DNA from: DATJFH01 sp035495815
Lineage (GTDB): Bacteria > Acidobacteriota > Terriglobia > Bryobacterales > Bryobacteraceae
NCBI GenBank assembly: GCA_035495815.1
Contig: DATJFH010000197.1
Coordinates: forward strand, 1-27,993
Length of the DNA stretch: 27,993 bases
Direction of reading: 5' to 3'
The notes under the pieces were generated by a model. It did no database searches and was not told the origin of the DNA. It worked only from the letters and a program-made list of their open reading frames with translations. A program made the position numbers and the translations under genes. Position 1 is the stretch's first letter. Each line of letters opens with the position of its first letter. Below, piece after piece: positions 16,386 to 24,226 of this stretch.

Positions 16386-17719
16386 GGGGTCTTCCGGATG
16401 CGGTAGAGCCGGGTGGCGGTTCGAATGAGCAGGCTGTCGCGCGCGATCGCCGGAGTCGCCATGCACAGCTCGTCGAGCGAATTCCTGCCGAGCAGCTTGT
16501 AATCCTTGCCCGCCTGGATGACGAAGGTATCGCCGTCCTCGCTCAACGCGAAGATCTTACCGTTGTAGGCCCAGGGCGAGGATGTAAACGCGCCGGCGGA
16601 GGGATCGAGGCGCTGCTTGCCGTAGATCTCGCGACCGGTGCGCGCGTCGTGGCTGGTGAGGAAGCCGCGGTCGAGCAGCGTGTAATAGTAATCGCCATAG
16701 ACCAGCGGCGAAGGGTTGTAGGGACCAGCCACCGGCTGGTACCAGGCAATAAACTCGTTGGACGTCTCACCGGGCTTGAGGCTGATATCGCCTTTGGCGC
16801 CGGGCTTGACGGCGAAGACGGGACGCACCTGGTCGCCTACGTAGCCGGAGGCGACGTAGAGCAGCCCGAATCTGGAAAACGGCATGGGAATGGTGATGGA
16901 CGACATGCCGCCGAATTCCCAAAGGACGTTGCCGTCCAGATCGTAGGAGCGAACGCGGTTGGTTCCGGGGGTGACGAGCTCGGTGCGGCGGCCGCTGTTC
17001 CAGATATACGGGGTGGCCCAGTTGCTCTTTTCGTTCCGCTCCACGCGCCAGATCTGCTTCCCGGTCTTTTTATCGAGGGCCACCAGGAAGGACTGCTCGT
17101 CGTTATCGTCCACGATGTAGACGCGGCCTTCGTGCAGCACCGGCGAAGCGGCCGTCCCCCAGCCGAAGCGCATGTTGAACGGGCCGTACTTTTGCGACCA
17201 CAGCGGCTTGCCGTTCATGTCGAAGCAGAAGATGCCGACGTTTCCGAAGTAGGCGTAGAGCCGCTCGCCGTCGGTGACGGGGGTCTCGGACGCATAGCTG
17301 TTCTTCAGATGCCGGGGACTTTTGGGCGAGCCCCGATGGACTTCCCGCTCCCAGAGGATTCTGCCGGTCTTCCAATCCAGGCAGTAGACCATCCAGCGGT
17401 GCTCGTCCTTCGGCGGCTCGAGCCGGTTTCCACCGAAATAGAGTCCTTTCTTGGGAGTCTCCTGTTTTTCGGCGCTGACCACGGAGGTGAGAAAAATCCT
17501 GTCGCCCCAGACGACCGGAGATGACCAACCCGTACCGGGGACGACCGTCTTCCAGGCTACATTCTCGGTGGCGCTCCACGTTTCCGGGAGAGCGGCGTCT
17601 TCGGCGACTCCCAGGGAATCGGGTCCGCGGAACTGCGGCCAGCGATCGACCGGAGCCGGAAAAACAGACTGTGCAGCGAATGCAAACAGAACCAGACGCG
17701 CGAATCGCCCTATCGTCAT
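16382..17719 (-). CDS. Exported PQQ-like beta-propeller protein
   Basis: 445-residue secreted propeller. The signal peptide (IGRFARLVLFAFAAQSVFPA) is followed by WPQFRGPDSLG, the stereotyped opening of PQQ-like/BamB-like propellers in planctomycetes and acidobacteria. Repeats follow the pattern LDWKTGRILWEREV, FDMNGKPLWSQKY, LDKKTGKQIWRVE, YDLDGNVLWEFG and HDARTGREIYGKQ. No haem motif and no recognisable PQQ-dehydrogenase active-site motif were seen, so it may be a scaffold rather than an enzyme. The ATG at 17719 lies only nine bases after an extended -10 (TGG then TATAAT), which suggests a leaderless or very short-leader transcript. It lies 27 bases downstream of the DUF3618 gene and overlaps the next gene by four. 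Confidence 0.85.
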   Translation of the reverse strand: MTIGRFARLVLFAFAAQSVFPAPVDRWPQFRGPDSLGVAEDAALPETWSATENVAWKTVVPGTGWSSPVVWGDRIFLTSVVSAEKQETPKKGLYFGGNRLEPPKDEHRWMVYCLDWKTGRILWEREVHRGSPKSPRHLKNSYASETPVTDGERLYAYFGNVGIFCFDMNGKPLWSQKYGPFNMRFGWGTAASPVLHEGRVYIVDDNDEQSFLVALDKKTGKQIWRVERNEKSNWATPYIWNSGRRTELVTPGTNRVRSYDLDGNVLWEFGGMSSITIPMPFSRFGLLYVASGYVGDQVRPVFAVKPGAKGDISLKPGETSNEFIAWYQPVAGPYNPSPLVYGDYYYTLLDRGFLTSHDARTGREIYGKQRLDPSAGAFTSSPWAYNGKIFALSEDGDTFVIQAGKDYKLLGRNSLDELCMATPAIARDSLLIRTATRLYRIRKTP

Positions 17720-17728
17720 CCGATGGGG

Positions 17729-17734
17729 ATTATA
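17729..17734 (-). promoter_or_regulatory. Extended -10 promoter for the propeller gene
   Basis: On the minus strand TTGGTATAAT contains a perfect TATAAT with the TGn extension. The nine bases between it and the ATG leave room for a leader of only about three bases. No clear -35 is visible, which is usual for extended -10 promoters. Confidence 0.6.
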
Positions 17735-17746
17735 CCAAGCGGCAGG

Positions 17747-18151
17747 CTAGACGGCGTGCGCCGGCCCGCGCACTTTTGACGCGGCCTCGCGGTAGTGCTG
17801 CTGGAATCCGGGCACATATTGGTCGACGAGAGCGGACAGCCGCTGGGCAGCCAGGGCGATGATCGCAGTCCTGACGATTTGCCACGTCTCGCCGGACTCC
17901 GACCGGGGAGGGGGCGCTGCCGAGGGGGCGGCAAGCTGGCGCCGCGGCGACCTTCCGTTACGGCTGGAAAGCATCGCCAGACCGACGCCAACGGCAAACG
18001 CGCCTCCGAGCAGGGGACCGGGGTGCTTTTGGAACTGGAGTCGCCAGTTGGTGGCATCCCGGACACGGTGCTCGAGCTCTTTGAGGTTGCGGTCAAGCTC
18101 GGTCCGCTCCTGCTCGATCTCCTTTTCTATCTGCTCTGCCCTTTTACCCAT
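17747..18151 (-). CDS. DUF3618-like small membrane-associated protein
   Basis: 134-residue protein. The N-terminal coiled-coil-like segment (AEQIEKEIEQERTELDRNLKELEHRVRDAT, quoted in part as IEKEIEQERTELDRNLKELE) is the hallmark of DUF3618. A hydrophobic stretch LLGGAFAVGVGLAML follows, then a Pro/Ser-rich linker and a C-terminal amphipathic or hydrophobic helix (VRTAIIALAAQRLSALVDQY). Function is unknown; the family co-occurs with DUF1469 and DUF883 genes, as here. The start at 18151 has a GAGGGAG-type ribosome-binding site and overlaps the end of the DUF1469 gene by 25 bases, so the two are coupled. Confidence 0.82.
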   Translation of the reverse strand: MGKRAEQIEKEIEQERTELDRNLKELEHRVRDATNWRLQFQKHPGPLLGGAFAVGVGLAMLSSRNGRSPRRQLAAPSAAPPPRSESGETWQIVRTAIIALAAQRLSALVDQYVPGFQQHYREAASKVRGPAHAV

Positions 18152-18519
18152 GCCACGTTCTCCCTCACGCTTTCGATAGTCCTTTGCGGCCGCGGATTGA
18201 CTTTCTCCATACGGCGCCGGCCGGCGGCAATAAGCGCCCCGGCCACGATTCCGGCGGCCACGCCCACCATCAGCGCCGCGAGCCAGGGCGCAACCCAGGT
18301 CGAAAGCGCCAGGACGCAGGCCGTCAGGAGGAGGGCGCCGGCATACACTCCGGCCAGCGCCCCGGAACCGAACATAATGAGAGCTCCCCGGGCCTGAGCG
18401 GCTTGATCCCCGATTTCGGCCTTGGCCAGGCGGAACTCGTAGCGGATGATATCCCGGATGTTAGTCAGGATGTCGTGGAGAACGTCCGTCAAGGAACGCT
18501 CCGCCGCCATGGTTGCCAT
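18127..18519 (-). CDS. DUF1469 / phage-holin superfamily membrane protein (YqjE-like)
   Basis: 130-residue protein. The N-terminal amphipathic segment (DILTNIRDIIRYEFRLAKAE) is followed by two transmembrane helices (about 47-70 and 75-97) and the typical C-terminal tail TIESVRENVAWVKGQ. This matches the putative Actinobacterial holin-X / YqjE group of inner-membrane proteins; these are not phage holins in practice and their function is unknown. The ATG at 18519 is preceded by GGGGGTG at good spacing; the ATG at 18510 is an alternative. It sits between the DUF883-like and DUF3618 genes, the same neighbourhood as enterobacterial yqjD-yqjE. Confidence 0.85.
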   Translation of the reverse strand: MATMAAERSLTDVLHDILTNIRDIIRYEFRLAKAEIGDQAAQARGALIMFGSGALAGVYAGALLLTACVLALSTWVAPWLAALMVGVAAGIVAGALIAAGRRRMEKVNPRPQRTIESVRENVAWVKGQSR

Positions 18520-18531
18520 AGAGCACCCCCG

Positions 18532-18936
18532 TCAACTTTGACTGGGCCGCAGCAAACGGCCCGCTACGAACCCGACACACAAAGCGGCCAGCAAGGCCTG
18601 GCCGGGATAGCGCCGCACGGTCCGGTCCACATCGGCAGCGGCGTCCCGCACGTTGTGGGTTCTGACGTAGCCTGCCGCATCCGCGAGTCTGCCGGCCGCG
18701 GCATGGGCCGCACCCTGGACGCGCGGTCCTCCCGGCAGATTGTCCGCCGTCTGGTGAAGGGCGGCAGCGGCGTTCTCCAACTTTTCGGCTGCCGGCCCGC
18801 GGGCGGCATCCGCTTTGGAGGCCGCCTGACGGCTCAACTCCTCCGCCTTTTCCATGGCAACCCTGGCGGCGCCGGAAAGCTGTTCCCGCGCCTTATCCAG
18901 TGCCGTCCCCATTTCTCCCGTTAATCTCTCGTCCAT
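18532..18936 (-). CDS. DUF883/ElaB-like membrane-anchored helical protein
   Basis: 134-residue, Ala-rich, almost wholly helical protein with heptad-like repeats (LDKAREQLSGAARVAMEKAE, ELSRQAASKADAARG). It ends in a single hydrophobic anchor, RRYPGQALLAALCVGFVAGRLLR. That ending is the DUF883/ElaB/YqjD type; YqjD and ElaB bind ribosomes at the membrane in stationary-phase E. coli, a role not shown for this protein. The Ala-rich middle is longer than in the enterobacterial proteins, so family assignment is moderate. The ATG at 18936 has GAGGGGA about five bases upstream. There is a 12-base gap to the DUF1469 gene. Confidence 0.75.
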   Translation of the reverse strand: MDERLTGEMGTALDKAREQLSGAARVAMEKAEELSRQAASKADAARGPAAEKLENAAAALHQTADNLPGGPRVQGAAHAAAGRLADAAGYVRTHNVRDAAADVDRTVRRYPGQALLAALCVGFVAGRLLRPSQS

Positions 18937-19024
18937 ATCGTTCCCCTCGGCCGACTGTGTAATTCTTTCGGGCGTCCGCCGGCCAGAGATCCCCGAAAGC
19001 CCGTTTCTTCGAAACGGGCGCTGG

Positions 19025-19186
19025 CTATACTCTGGTACGTCCTAAAAGCAGGCTGATAACAAAGATCGCCAAAAAGATGTAGAAGAGCACCTTGGCGATT
19101 CCAGCTGAAGCGACTGCAATCCCGCCGAATCCGAAGATCGCGGCGATAATGGCTATTACCAGAAAAACCCAAGCGTAGTGAAGCAT
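19025..19186 (-). CDS. DUF1328 small membrane protein (UPF0391/YtjA-like)
   Basis: A 53-residue protein that falls below usual length cut-offs. It opens MLHYAWVFLVIAIIAAIFGF, continues GGIAVASAGIAKVLFYIF and ends LLLGRTRV. The two transmembrane helices around the Gly-Gly-Ile-Ala turn and the closing Leu-Leu-Gly-Arg are the complete DUF1328 pattern. The ATG at 19186 is preceded by GGAGG (minus strand, 19196-19200) nine bases upstream; the stop is TAG at 19025. DUF1328 proteins are stress-associated inner-membrane proteins of unknown function and often neighbour DUF883 and DUF1469 genes. The 88-base gap to the DUF883-like gene could hold a second promoter. Confidence 0.92.
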   Translation of the reverse strand: MLHYAWVFLVIAIIAAIFGFGGIAVASAGIAKVLFYIFLAIFVISLLLGRTRV

Positions 19187-19221
19187 GCTGCTGAACCTCC
19201 ACTTTTTGCAAGGGCAATTTT

Positions 19222-19241
19222 GGCGCCTGAATACGGGCGCC
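19222..19241. other. Inverted repeat between the dehydrogenase and DUF1328 genes
   Basis: GGCGCC (19222-19227) and GGCGCC (19236-19241) form a six-pair stem with an eight-base loop. On the minus strand it lies 26 bases past the dehydrogenase stop, followed by AAAATT and no T-run. It may stabilise the upstream transcript's 3' end or act as a weak boundary. Confidence 0.3.
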
Positions 19242-19267
19242 GGGGTAACGCACAGATTCCCGGCGGT

Positions 19268-21529
19268 CTACTGTTCGAGTGCAAACGAGAGGAGGTTGGA
19301 GCCGGCGGCGACAGCCACGTATTGCTTGCCCTTGACCGTGTAGGTCATGGGTGAAGCTTTCCAGGTGGCATTACTCTCGAAATGCCAGAGGGTGCGGCCG
19401 GTGGCGGCGTCGACGGCGGCGAATCCACCGCCCGTCTCGCCATAAAAGACGAGGCCGCCGGCGGTGGAAAGGACACCGGAATAGTTCGCTTCGGTGGGTC
19501 CGATCTGCGGAATCTCCCAGACGATTTTCCCGGTCTCGATGTCGAGGGCGCGCAAGTGTTTTTGGCCCTGGTCGAGGGGATCGGTGAAGCGCACGAAGCC
19601 TCCGTTTCGCGCCTGCCGGTAGATGGAGCAGTTTTCGACGGTCATGACATAGAACAGCCGGGTGAGCGGATTGTACGCGGGCGAGTACCAGTTGGTGGCT
19701 CCGCGCACGTCGGGGCAGGTCCTGGTTCCCTCGGGGGTGGGATCATTTCCGGGCAGCAATTGCGGACGGCCGTCGGGGCCGATTCCGCTGGCCCAGGTAA
19801 TCCGCTTGACGAACGGCGAGGCGTGGAGGAACTCGCCGGTTATCCGGTCGAGCACGTAGTAGAAGCCGTTGCGGTCGGCGTGGAGCAGGAGTTTCCGCTG
19901 ACGCCCGCGGAAGCGCGCGTCGACGAGCACGGGCGGCTCGGTGGCGTCCCAATCATGGACGTCGTGAGGGGTGAACTGGAAATACCAGCGCAGCTTGCCG
20001 GTGGCGACGTCCAGGGCGAGGATGCAGTTGGTGTAGAGATTGTCGCCCAGGCGGTCGTCTCCGTCGGTATCGGGCCACGGATTACCGGTGGGCCAGTAGA
20101 GGACCTTGGTATCCGGATCGTAGGAACCGGTGAGCCAGGTGGACCCGCCGCCGAATTCGACCGCGGATCCTTTCCAGGTGTCGAAGCCGGGGTCGCCGGC
20201 GCGAGGGATGGTCCAGAATCGCCAGGCCTGTTCGCCGGTGGCGGCTTTGTAGGCGGCGACGAAACCGCGGATGCCGTTATCGGCGCCGGCCACGCCGGCG
20301 ATGACGAGGTCCTCGACGACCAGAGGAGCGACGGTGCCGCCGTAATGCTGGGGCTCGTGCGGCATGATCACTTCCCACAGCAGGGCGCCGGTGAGGCGGT
20401 GGAGGGAGATCAGGCGCGCGTCGTCGGTGACGAAGAAGATGCGGTCGCCGAGGGCAGCCACACCGCGATTGGCTCCGCGGGCGGCGTCGCCGGCGATGGT
20501 TCCGGCGGGCGTGCGGGGGCGGGAGTAGGACCAGATCTGCCGGCCGGTGCGGGCGTCGAGGGCGATCACCTGGTTGGGACCGGTGGCGTACAGGACTCCG
20601 TCGATCACGAGCGGGGTGGTCTGCAGGAGGAAATAGGGAAGCGCGAAATTCCACTGGAGGCGGAGGCGGCCGACGTTCCGCGTGTGGATCTGGTTGAGCG
20701 GGGAGTGGCGATTGGCGCTCATGCTGCCGTAGTAGGTGGGCCACTGGCCGGGGGCGGGATGGATGACCTGTCGGATGGCTTCGGCGGTAATGGGGGGCAG
20801 GCCGGCCGGTCCGGGTCCCGGGGGCGCGCCATCGAGCTTTCGGAGATAGGCGAGGAGGTCGCGGCGCTCGGCGGCGGTGGCGTCGAGCTTGGGCATGGCG
20901 GATTCCTTTTCGGCGGAAACCGCTTTGTACTCGGTATCGAGAAAGGTCAGGAGGCGGCCGTCCGGGGTCTGAAGCTGGAGGTCGTGCGGTCCCTGGGAAC
21001 GGGCGAAGCCGCGGAGCGCGCCGCCGCCGGGGAGTTGCACGGCGACCATTCCCCAGCCGGGCGCAATGCTGGCTCCCGGCTTATCGAGGGAGAGCGCGAG
21101 GTCAGCGGGCTTGAGTTGGCGCGCGATACCCGAAAGGTCCGGGCCATTGGCGGCTCCGCGTCCGCGGACCATGTGGCAGGAAGAGCAATTTCCTTTGCCG
21201 AAAAAGAAGCGCTCGCCGGCGGCGGCGTCTCCGGCGGCAGCCGGCTCGTCCACGGTGTTGAGGGACCGGACGTAGCGGGTCAGCGACTGGAGTTCGGCTT
21301 CCGGGAGGCGGAAGGGAGGCATGCCGCGCGCGGTCCCGTTACGGATCACGGCCTCGATCTCTTTTTCCGGGCGGGTGGCGAGGGACTGCTTGCCGGAGAG
21401 GGCTGGGCCGCGGTCCGTACCGGAGCCGCCCGGGCCGTGGCAGGAGGCGCAGAGGCGCTCGAACTGCTGGTGTTGCGCGGCGGCGGGCAGCAGCACGGCC
21501 AGCGCGAGAAAGATCCGCCGGGTCATCAT
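19268..21529 (-). CDS. Dihaem cytochrome c / PQQ-dependent dehydrogenase fusion
   Basis: 753-residue periplasmic quinohaemoprotein. A signal peptide (MTRRIFLALAVLLPAAA) leads to cytochrome c domain 1 with Cys27-Cys30-His31 (CASCH) and a likely axial Met70 (GMPPF). Domain 2 has Cys115-Cys118-His119 (CSSCH) and a Met in SAMPKLDA. A PQQ-dehydrogenase propeller follows from about residue 265 to the end (WPTYYGSMSANRHSPLNQI, GSYDPDTKVLYWPTGNPWPD, HDVHDWDATEPPVL, ATNWYSPAYNPLTRLFYV). It probably oxidises an alcohol or sugar and passes electrons through its own haems; the substrate is unknown. Known quinohaemoprotein alcohol dehydrogenases usually carry one C-terminal cytochrome, so two N-terminal ones is a different layout. 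Tandem ATGs at 21529 and 21526 are both possible; the longer frame from 21676 lacks a signal sequence start. Confidence 0.92.
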   Translation of the reverse strand: MMTRRIFLALAVLLPAAAQHQQFERLCASCHGPGGSGTDRGPALSGKQSLATRPEKEIEAVIRNGTARGMPPFRLPEAELQSLTRYVRSLNTVDEPAAAGDAAAGERFFFGKGNCSSCHMVRGRGAANGPDLSGIARQLKPADLALSLDKPGASIAPGWGMVAVQLPGGGALRGFARSQGPHDLQLQTPDGRLLTFLDTEYKAVSAEKESAMPKLDATAAERRDLLAYLRKLDGAPPGPGPAGLPPITAEAIRQVIHPAPGQWPTYYGSMSANRHSPLNQIHTRNVGRLRLQWNFALPYFLLQTTPLVIDGVLYATGPNQVIALDARTGRQIWSYSRPRTPAGTIAGDAARGANRGVAALGDRIFFVTDDARLISLHRLTGALLWEVIMPHEPQHYGGTVAPLVVEDLVIAGVAGADNGIRGFVAAYKAATGEQAWRFWTIPRAGDPGFDTWKGSAVEFGGGSTWLTGSYDPDTKVLYWPTGNPWPDTDGDDRLGDNLYTNCILALDVATGKLRWYFQFTPHDVHDWDATEPPVLVDARFRGRQRKLLLHADRNGFYYVLDRITGEFLHASPFVKRITWASGIGPDGRPQLLPGNDPTPEGTRTCPDVRGATNWYSPAYNPLTRLFYVMTVENCSIYRQARNGGFVRFTDPLDQGQKHLRALDIETGKIVWEIPQIGPTEANYSGVLSTAGGLVFYGETGGGFAAVDAATGRTLWHFESNATWKASPMTYTVKGKQYVAVAAGSNLLSFALEQ

Positions 21530-21578
21530 TCGTTGCGATCCATCTTCAGCTAAAGTAGCAACAAGGAGCGCCGGCCGG

Positions 21579-22358
21579 TTGGGAGCCTCGCGAAAAAAGT
21601 GGAGAGGGCCGGAGCGAAGCGCCCCGAAGAAGACGCTCGACCGGGTGCTGTCGAAAGCGGGACTCGGCTCCCGCACGGAAGCCCGGAGCTGGATCGGCGG
21701 GGGGCGGGTAAAGGTGAACGGCCGCCTGATTCAGACGCCGGATCACTGGGTGGATCCGGCTCGCGACACCATCACGCTCGACGGCAAACCGGTCGGACGC
21801 GCCGAGCAAATCTATCTGCTGCTCTACAAACCCAAGGGATATCTCACGACTTATAAAGATCCGGAGGGCCGGCCCACGGTTTACGACCTGATCGCGGACC
21901 TGAAGGCCTGGGTTTTTCCGGTAGGCCGCCTGGACCTGGAAACCAGCGGGCTGCTGATCCTGACCAATGACACCGGGTTCGCCGAGCAGCTGACGAACCC
22001 GGAGTTCAAAGTCCCGAAGACGTATCTGGTGAAGAGCGCCACGCTGCTTACGGAGGAGCAACTGGAGCGCTTGCGGCAGGGCGTGGAATTGAGCGACGGG
22101 CCGACGCGCCCGGCGGAAGTCAAACGCATCCGCGACGCGGGAAAGCATACGTTCGTCGAGATCACCATTTCCGAGGGGCGCAACCGGCAGGTGCGCCGTA
22201 TGCTCGAAGCTGTGGACAGCAAGGTTTTGAAACTGGTGCGGACAAGGATTGGCGGAGTGGAGATCGGCGGGCTGGGGATCGGGAAGTACCGGGAGCTCAC
22301 GGCGCAAGAGGCAGCCTCTCTGCAGCCACGGGTCAAGCCCGGCAAATCAAGGGAGTAA
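21579..22358 (+). CDS. rRNA pseudouridine synthase, RsuA/RluB family
   Basis: 259-residue enzyme isomerising a uridine in ribosomal RNA. The N-terminal S4 RNA-binding domain (LDRVLSKAGLGSRTEARSWI, GRVKVNGRLI) is followed by the catalytic domain with YLLLYKPKGYLTTYKDPEGR, the active-site motif VGRLDLETSGLLILTND (catalytic Asp), and the closing EGRNRQVRRMLEAV. The start was set at TTG 21579 because AAGGAG at 21563-21568 lies ten bases upstream. An ATG at 21321 in the same frame would run 200 bases antisense through the dehydrogenase gene and add no family sequence. It is divergent from the dehydrogenase with only 49 bases between them. RluB-type is more likely than RsuA; the exact target base cannot be read here. 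Confidence 0.93.
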   Translation: MGASRKKWRGPERSAPKKTLDRVLSKAGLGSRTEARSWIGGGRVKVNGRLIQTPDHWVDPARDTITLDGKPVGRAEQIYLLLYKPKGYLTTYKDPEGRPTVYDLIADLKAWVFPVGRLDLETSGLLILTNDTGFAEQLTNPEFKVPKTYLVKSATLLTEEQLERLRQGVELSDGPTRPAEVKRIRDAGKHTFVEITISEGRNRQVRRMLEAVDSKVLKLVRTRIGGVEIGGLGIGKYRELTAQEAASLQPRVKPGKSRE

Positions 22359-22372
22359 GCGGCCGAATCGGA

Positions 22373-22378
22373 TACAAT
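22373..22378 (+). promoter_or_regulatory. Candidate -10 element for the arylsulfotransferase gene
   Basis: TACAAT within GGATACAATAG lies 15 bases after the pseudouridine synthase stop and 59 bases before the next start. There is no clear -35. It would give the sulfotransferase gene its own promoter. Confidence 0.4.
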
Positions 22379-22437
22379 AGAACACAAGCGTCTGCCAATC
22401 CCCGAGCGAGTCGGGACGGCAGCCGATCCGGGTGGTT

Positions 22438-24180
22438 ATGCCTATTGTCTTTCTGCTGCTCCTGGCCGGCGCTGCCGACCTTCATGGGGCGATTTCCGTG
22501 GCACTCAGCGCGTCCGTTCCGGCGCCGGTTCCCGTGGGCTACGTAGTTAGCTGGACCGCCGAGGTTACCGGCGCGAACGATCCGCTCTGGTACCGATTTC
22601 GGACGCGCCTCGCGGGAGGTGAATTCGCCATGCTGCGGGACTACGGTCCGGATCCCGTGATGGAATGGACCGCGAGTGACCGTGAAGGGCTGTACGAGAT
22701 CGAAGTATCGGTCCAGAACCGGGCGACCATGGAGACTGTCCGGGATCTTCAGCCTTACGAGTTCTTTTCGCAGGCTGACGAGGGGGTTCCGGTCCTCAAT
22801 TCGACCACCCACCCGCTGGTTTTTCTCTACAGCGCGCCGCCCTGTCCCGAGGGCAGCCGCATGCGGGTGGAGTATCAGGCCGCGGGCAGCCTGCCCCAAT
22901 CGACACCGTTCAAGCCGTGCGTGCGGGACGTCAGCATGAACTTTTACGTGGGCGGGCTGAGGCAACTCACGACATATGCGGTCCGGCACATCGTGGAAAC
23001 GGAGTCCCGGGCGGAGGTCGGTCCGGAACTGACTTTGACGAGCGGGGCAGCCGACATTACGGCCGCGGGTTACAGAGTCCTGGTACCGCCGGCGCCGGAG
23101 GCGGCAAACGAAGTACTGATCCAAAGCTCTCCATTCCAGCTTCCGGTGGCGACCGACCTGAACGGGAATCTGGTGTGGTTTTATCCGGGAAGGATTTCGA
23201 CGTTTACGCGCGCGGAGGCAGGCGGATACTTCTACGGCCTGCTGGAGGTTCCGAATTCGGACCCCTCGAAGCAGATTCTGCGCAAATTCGACCTGACCGG
23301 CGCCACGGTGATGGAAACCAACGCGGGGCGGGTGAACGATCAACTGGCAGCGCTGGGGATGCGCAAGATCCTGTCTTTCCACCACGAGGTGCGAGGCACG
23401 CCGGACGGCCGGATCATGGCGCTGGCGACTACGGAGCAGATCATGTCGGGAGTGCAGGGCGACGGGGAGTTCAATATTCTCTCCGATATGATCGTGGTCC
23501 TGGACAGCCAGATGCGGGTAGTGTGGGCCTGGGATGCGCTCGAGCATCTGGATATTCACCGGGAAGCCACTCTCAAGGACACCTGCGGGCCGGTCGGCCA
23601 GGGCTGTTCGTACTTTTTTAACGCTCCCCGGGCGAATGACTGGCTGCACGGAAACTCGCTGCAGGAGACACCGGATGGACACATCCTTTACTCTTCCCGG
23701 AGCCAGGACTGGGTGATCAAAATCGACTACGGCCGCGGGCTGGGAACAGGAGCGGTGCTGTGGCGGCTCGGCAAGGATGGCGATTTCCAGATCGATTCGG
23801 ACGATCCGAATCCGTGGTTCTCGCACCAGCACGACCCGCAGATCGCTTTCAGCAATACGTCCGAACTGATCCTGTTCGACAACGGCAACGTTCGTTACGA
23901 GGAAGACCAGAGCATCCACAGCCGGGGGCAGGTTTATCACATCGACGAGGAAACGCGCACGGCGAAGCTGGTCCTGAGCGTGGACCTGGGAACCTACTCA
24001 CTGGCGCTGGGAGCCGCACAGAAGCTGCCCAACGGAAATTATCACTTCGATTCCGGATGGGGACCGGGGGGAACGGCGCAGTCACTCGAAGTGGATCCAA
24101 CGGGCAAGGTCGTGTACGGAATTCAGGCGGGGGTTCAGCAGTACCGTACGTTCCGCATGAAAGATATCTACACTCCCTAG
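22438..24180 (+). CDS. Arylsulfotransferase (ASST, PAPS-independent)
   Basis: 580-residue exported enzyme expected to move a sulfuryl group from one phenolic sulfate ester to another phenol via a sulfo-histidine, without PAPS. A short signal peptide (VFLLLLAGAADLHGA) precedes an Ig-like N-terminal region and a propeller that opens VLVPPAPEAANEVLIQSSPF. Active-site-like residues line up with the characterised E. coli AssT set of three His and one Arg: His315/316 (SFHHEV), His404 (DWLHGNS), Arg421 (SSRSQDW) and His463/465 (FSHQHDPQ), the last being the presumed sulfated His. Cys383 and Cys390 could form a disulfide. GTG at 22432 is an alternative start. The next gene encodes a sulfatase, which suggests a shared sulfate-ester substrate pool. 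Family call firm, substrates unknown. Confidence 0.88.
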   Translation: MPIVFLLLLAGAADLHGAISVALSASVPAPVPVGYVVSWTAEVTGANDPLWYRFRTRLAGGEFAMLRDYGPDPVMEWTASDREGLYEIEVSVQNRATMETVRDLQPYEFFSQADEGVPVLNSTTHPLVFLYSAPPCPEGSRMRVEYQAAGSLPQSTPFKPCVRDVSMNFYVGGLRQLTTYAVRHIVETESRAEVGPELTLTSGAADITAAGYRVLVPPAPEAANEVLIQSSPFQLPVATDLNGNLVWFYPGRISTFTRAEAGGYFYGLLEVPNSDPSKQILRKFDLTGATVMETNAGRVNDQLAALGMRKILSFHHEVRGTPDGRIMALATTEQIMSGVQGDGEFNILSDMIVVLDSQMRVVWAWDALEHLDIHREATLKDTCGPVGQGCSYFFNAPRANDWLHGNSLQETPDGHILYSSRSQDWVIKIDYGRGLGTGAVLWRLGKDGDFQIDSDDPNPWFSHQHDPQIAFSNTSELILFDNGNVRYEEDQSIHSRGQVYHIDEETRTAKLVLSVDLGTYSLALGAAQKLPNGNYHFDSGWGPGGTAQSLEVDPTGKVVYGIQAGVQQYRTFRMKDIYTP

Positions 24181-24200
24181 CGCGGCAGTACTAAAGATCC

Positions 24201-24215
24201 AAACCGGTCCGGTTT
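24201..24215. promoter_or_regulatory. Perfect dyad upstream of the sulfatase gene, possible operator
   Basis: AAACCGG-T-CCGGTTT is a 15-base perfect inverted repeat immediately upstream of a -10-like TAAAAT (24221-24226). The placement over the -35/spacer region is typical for a repressor site. The loop would be too tight for a full-length hairpin, favouring DNA-level recognition. Confidence 0.4.
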
Positions 24216-24220
24216 CATTG

Positions 24221-24226
24221 TAAAAT
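24221..24226 (+). promoter_or_regulatory. Candidate -10 element for the sulfatase gene
   Basis: TAAAAT in an AT-rich patch between the two genes, 56 bases before the sulfatase ATG. No clear -35 hexamer; the region overlaps the dyad at 24201-24215. Confidence 0.4.

Noticed and set aside
18127..18519. Phage lysis gene (holin) signalling a prophage
   Set aside because: DUF1469 proteins are only named after a holin superfamily. No other phage genes occur, and the neighbours are the usual chromosomal DUF883/DUF3618 partners.
19382..21553. 723-codon open frame on the plus strand across the PQQ dehydrogenase
   Set aside because: Gly/Val/Glu-rich antisense shadow; the opposite strand has two haem motifs and a complete propeller.
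21321..21578. N-terminal extension of the pseudouridine synthase frame from an upstream ATG
   Set aside because: It lies antisense within the dehydrogenase coding region, lacks S4-domain sequence and is bypassed by a good ribosome-binding site before TTG 21579.
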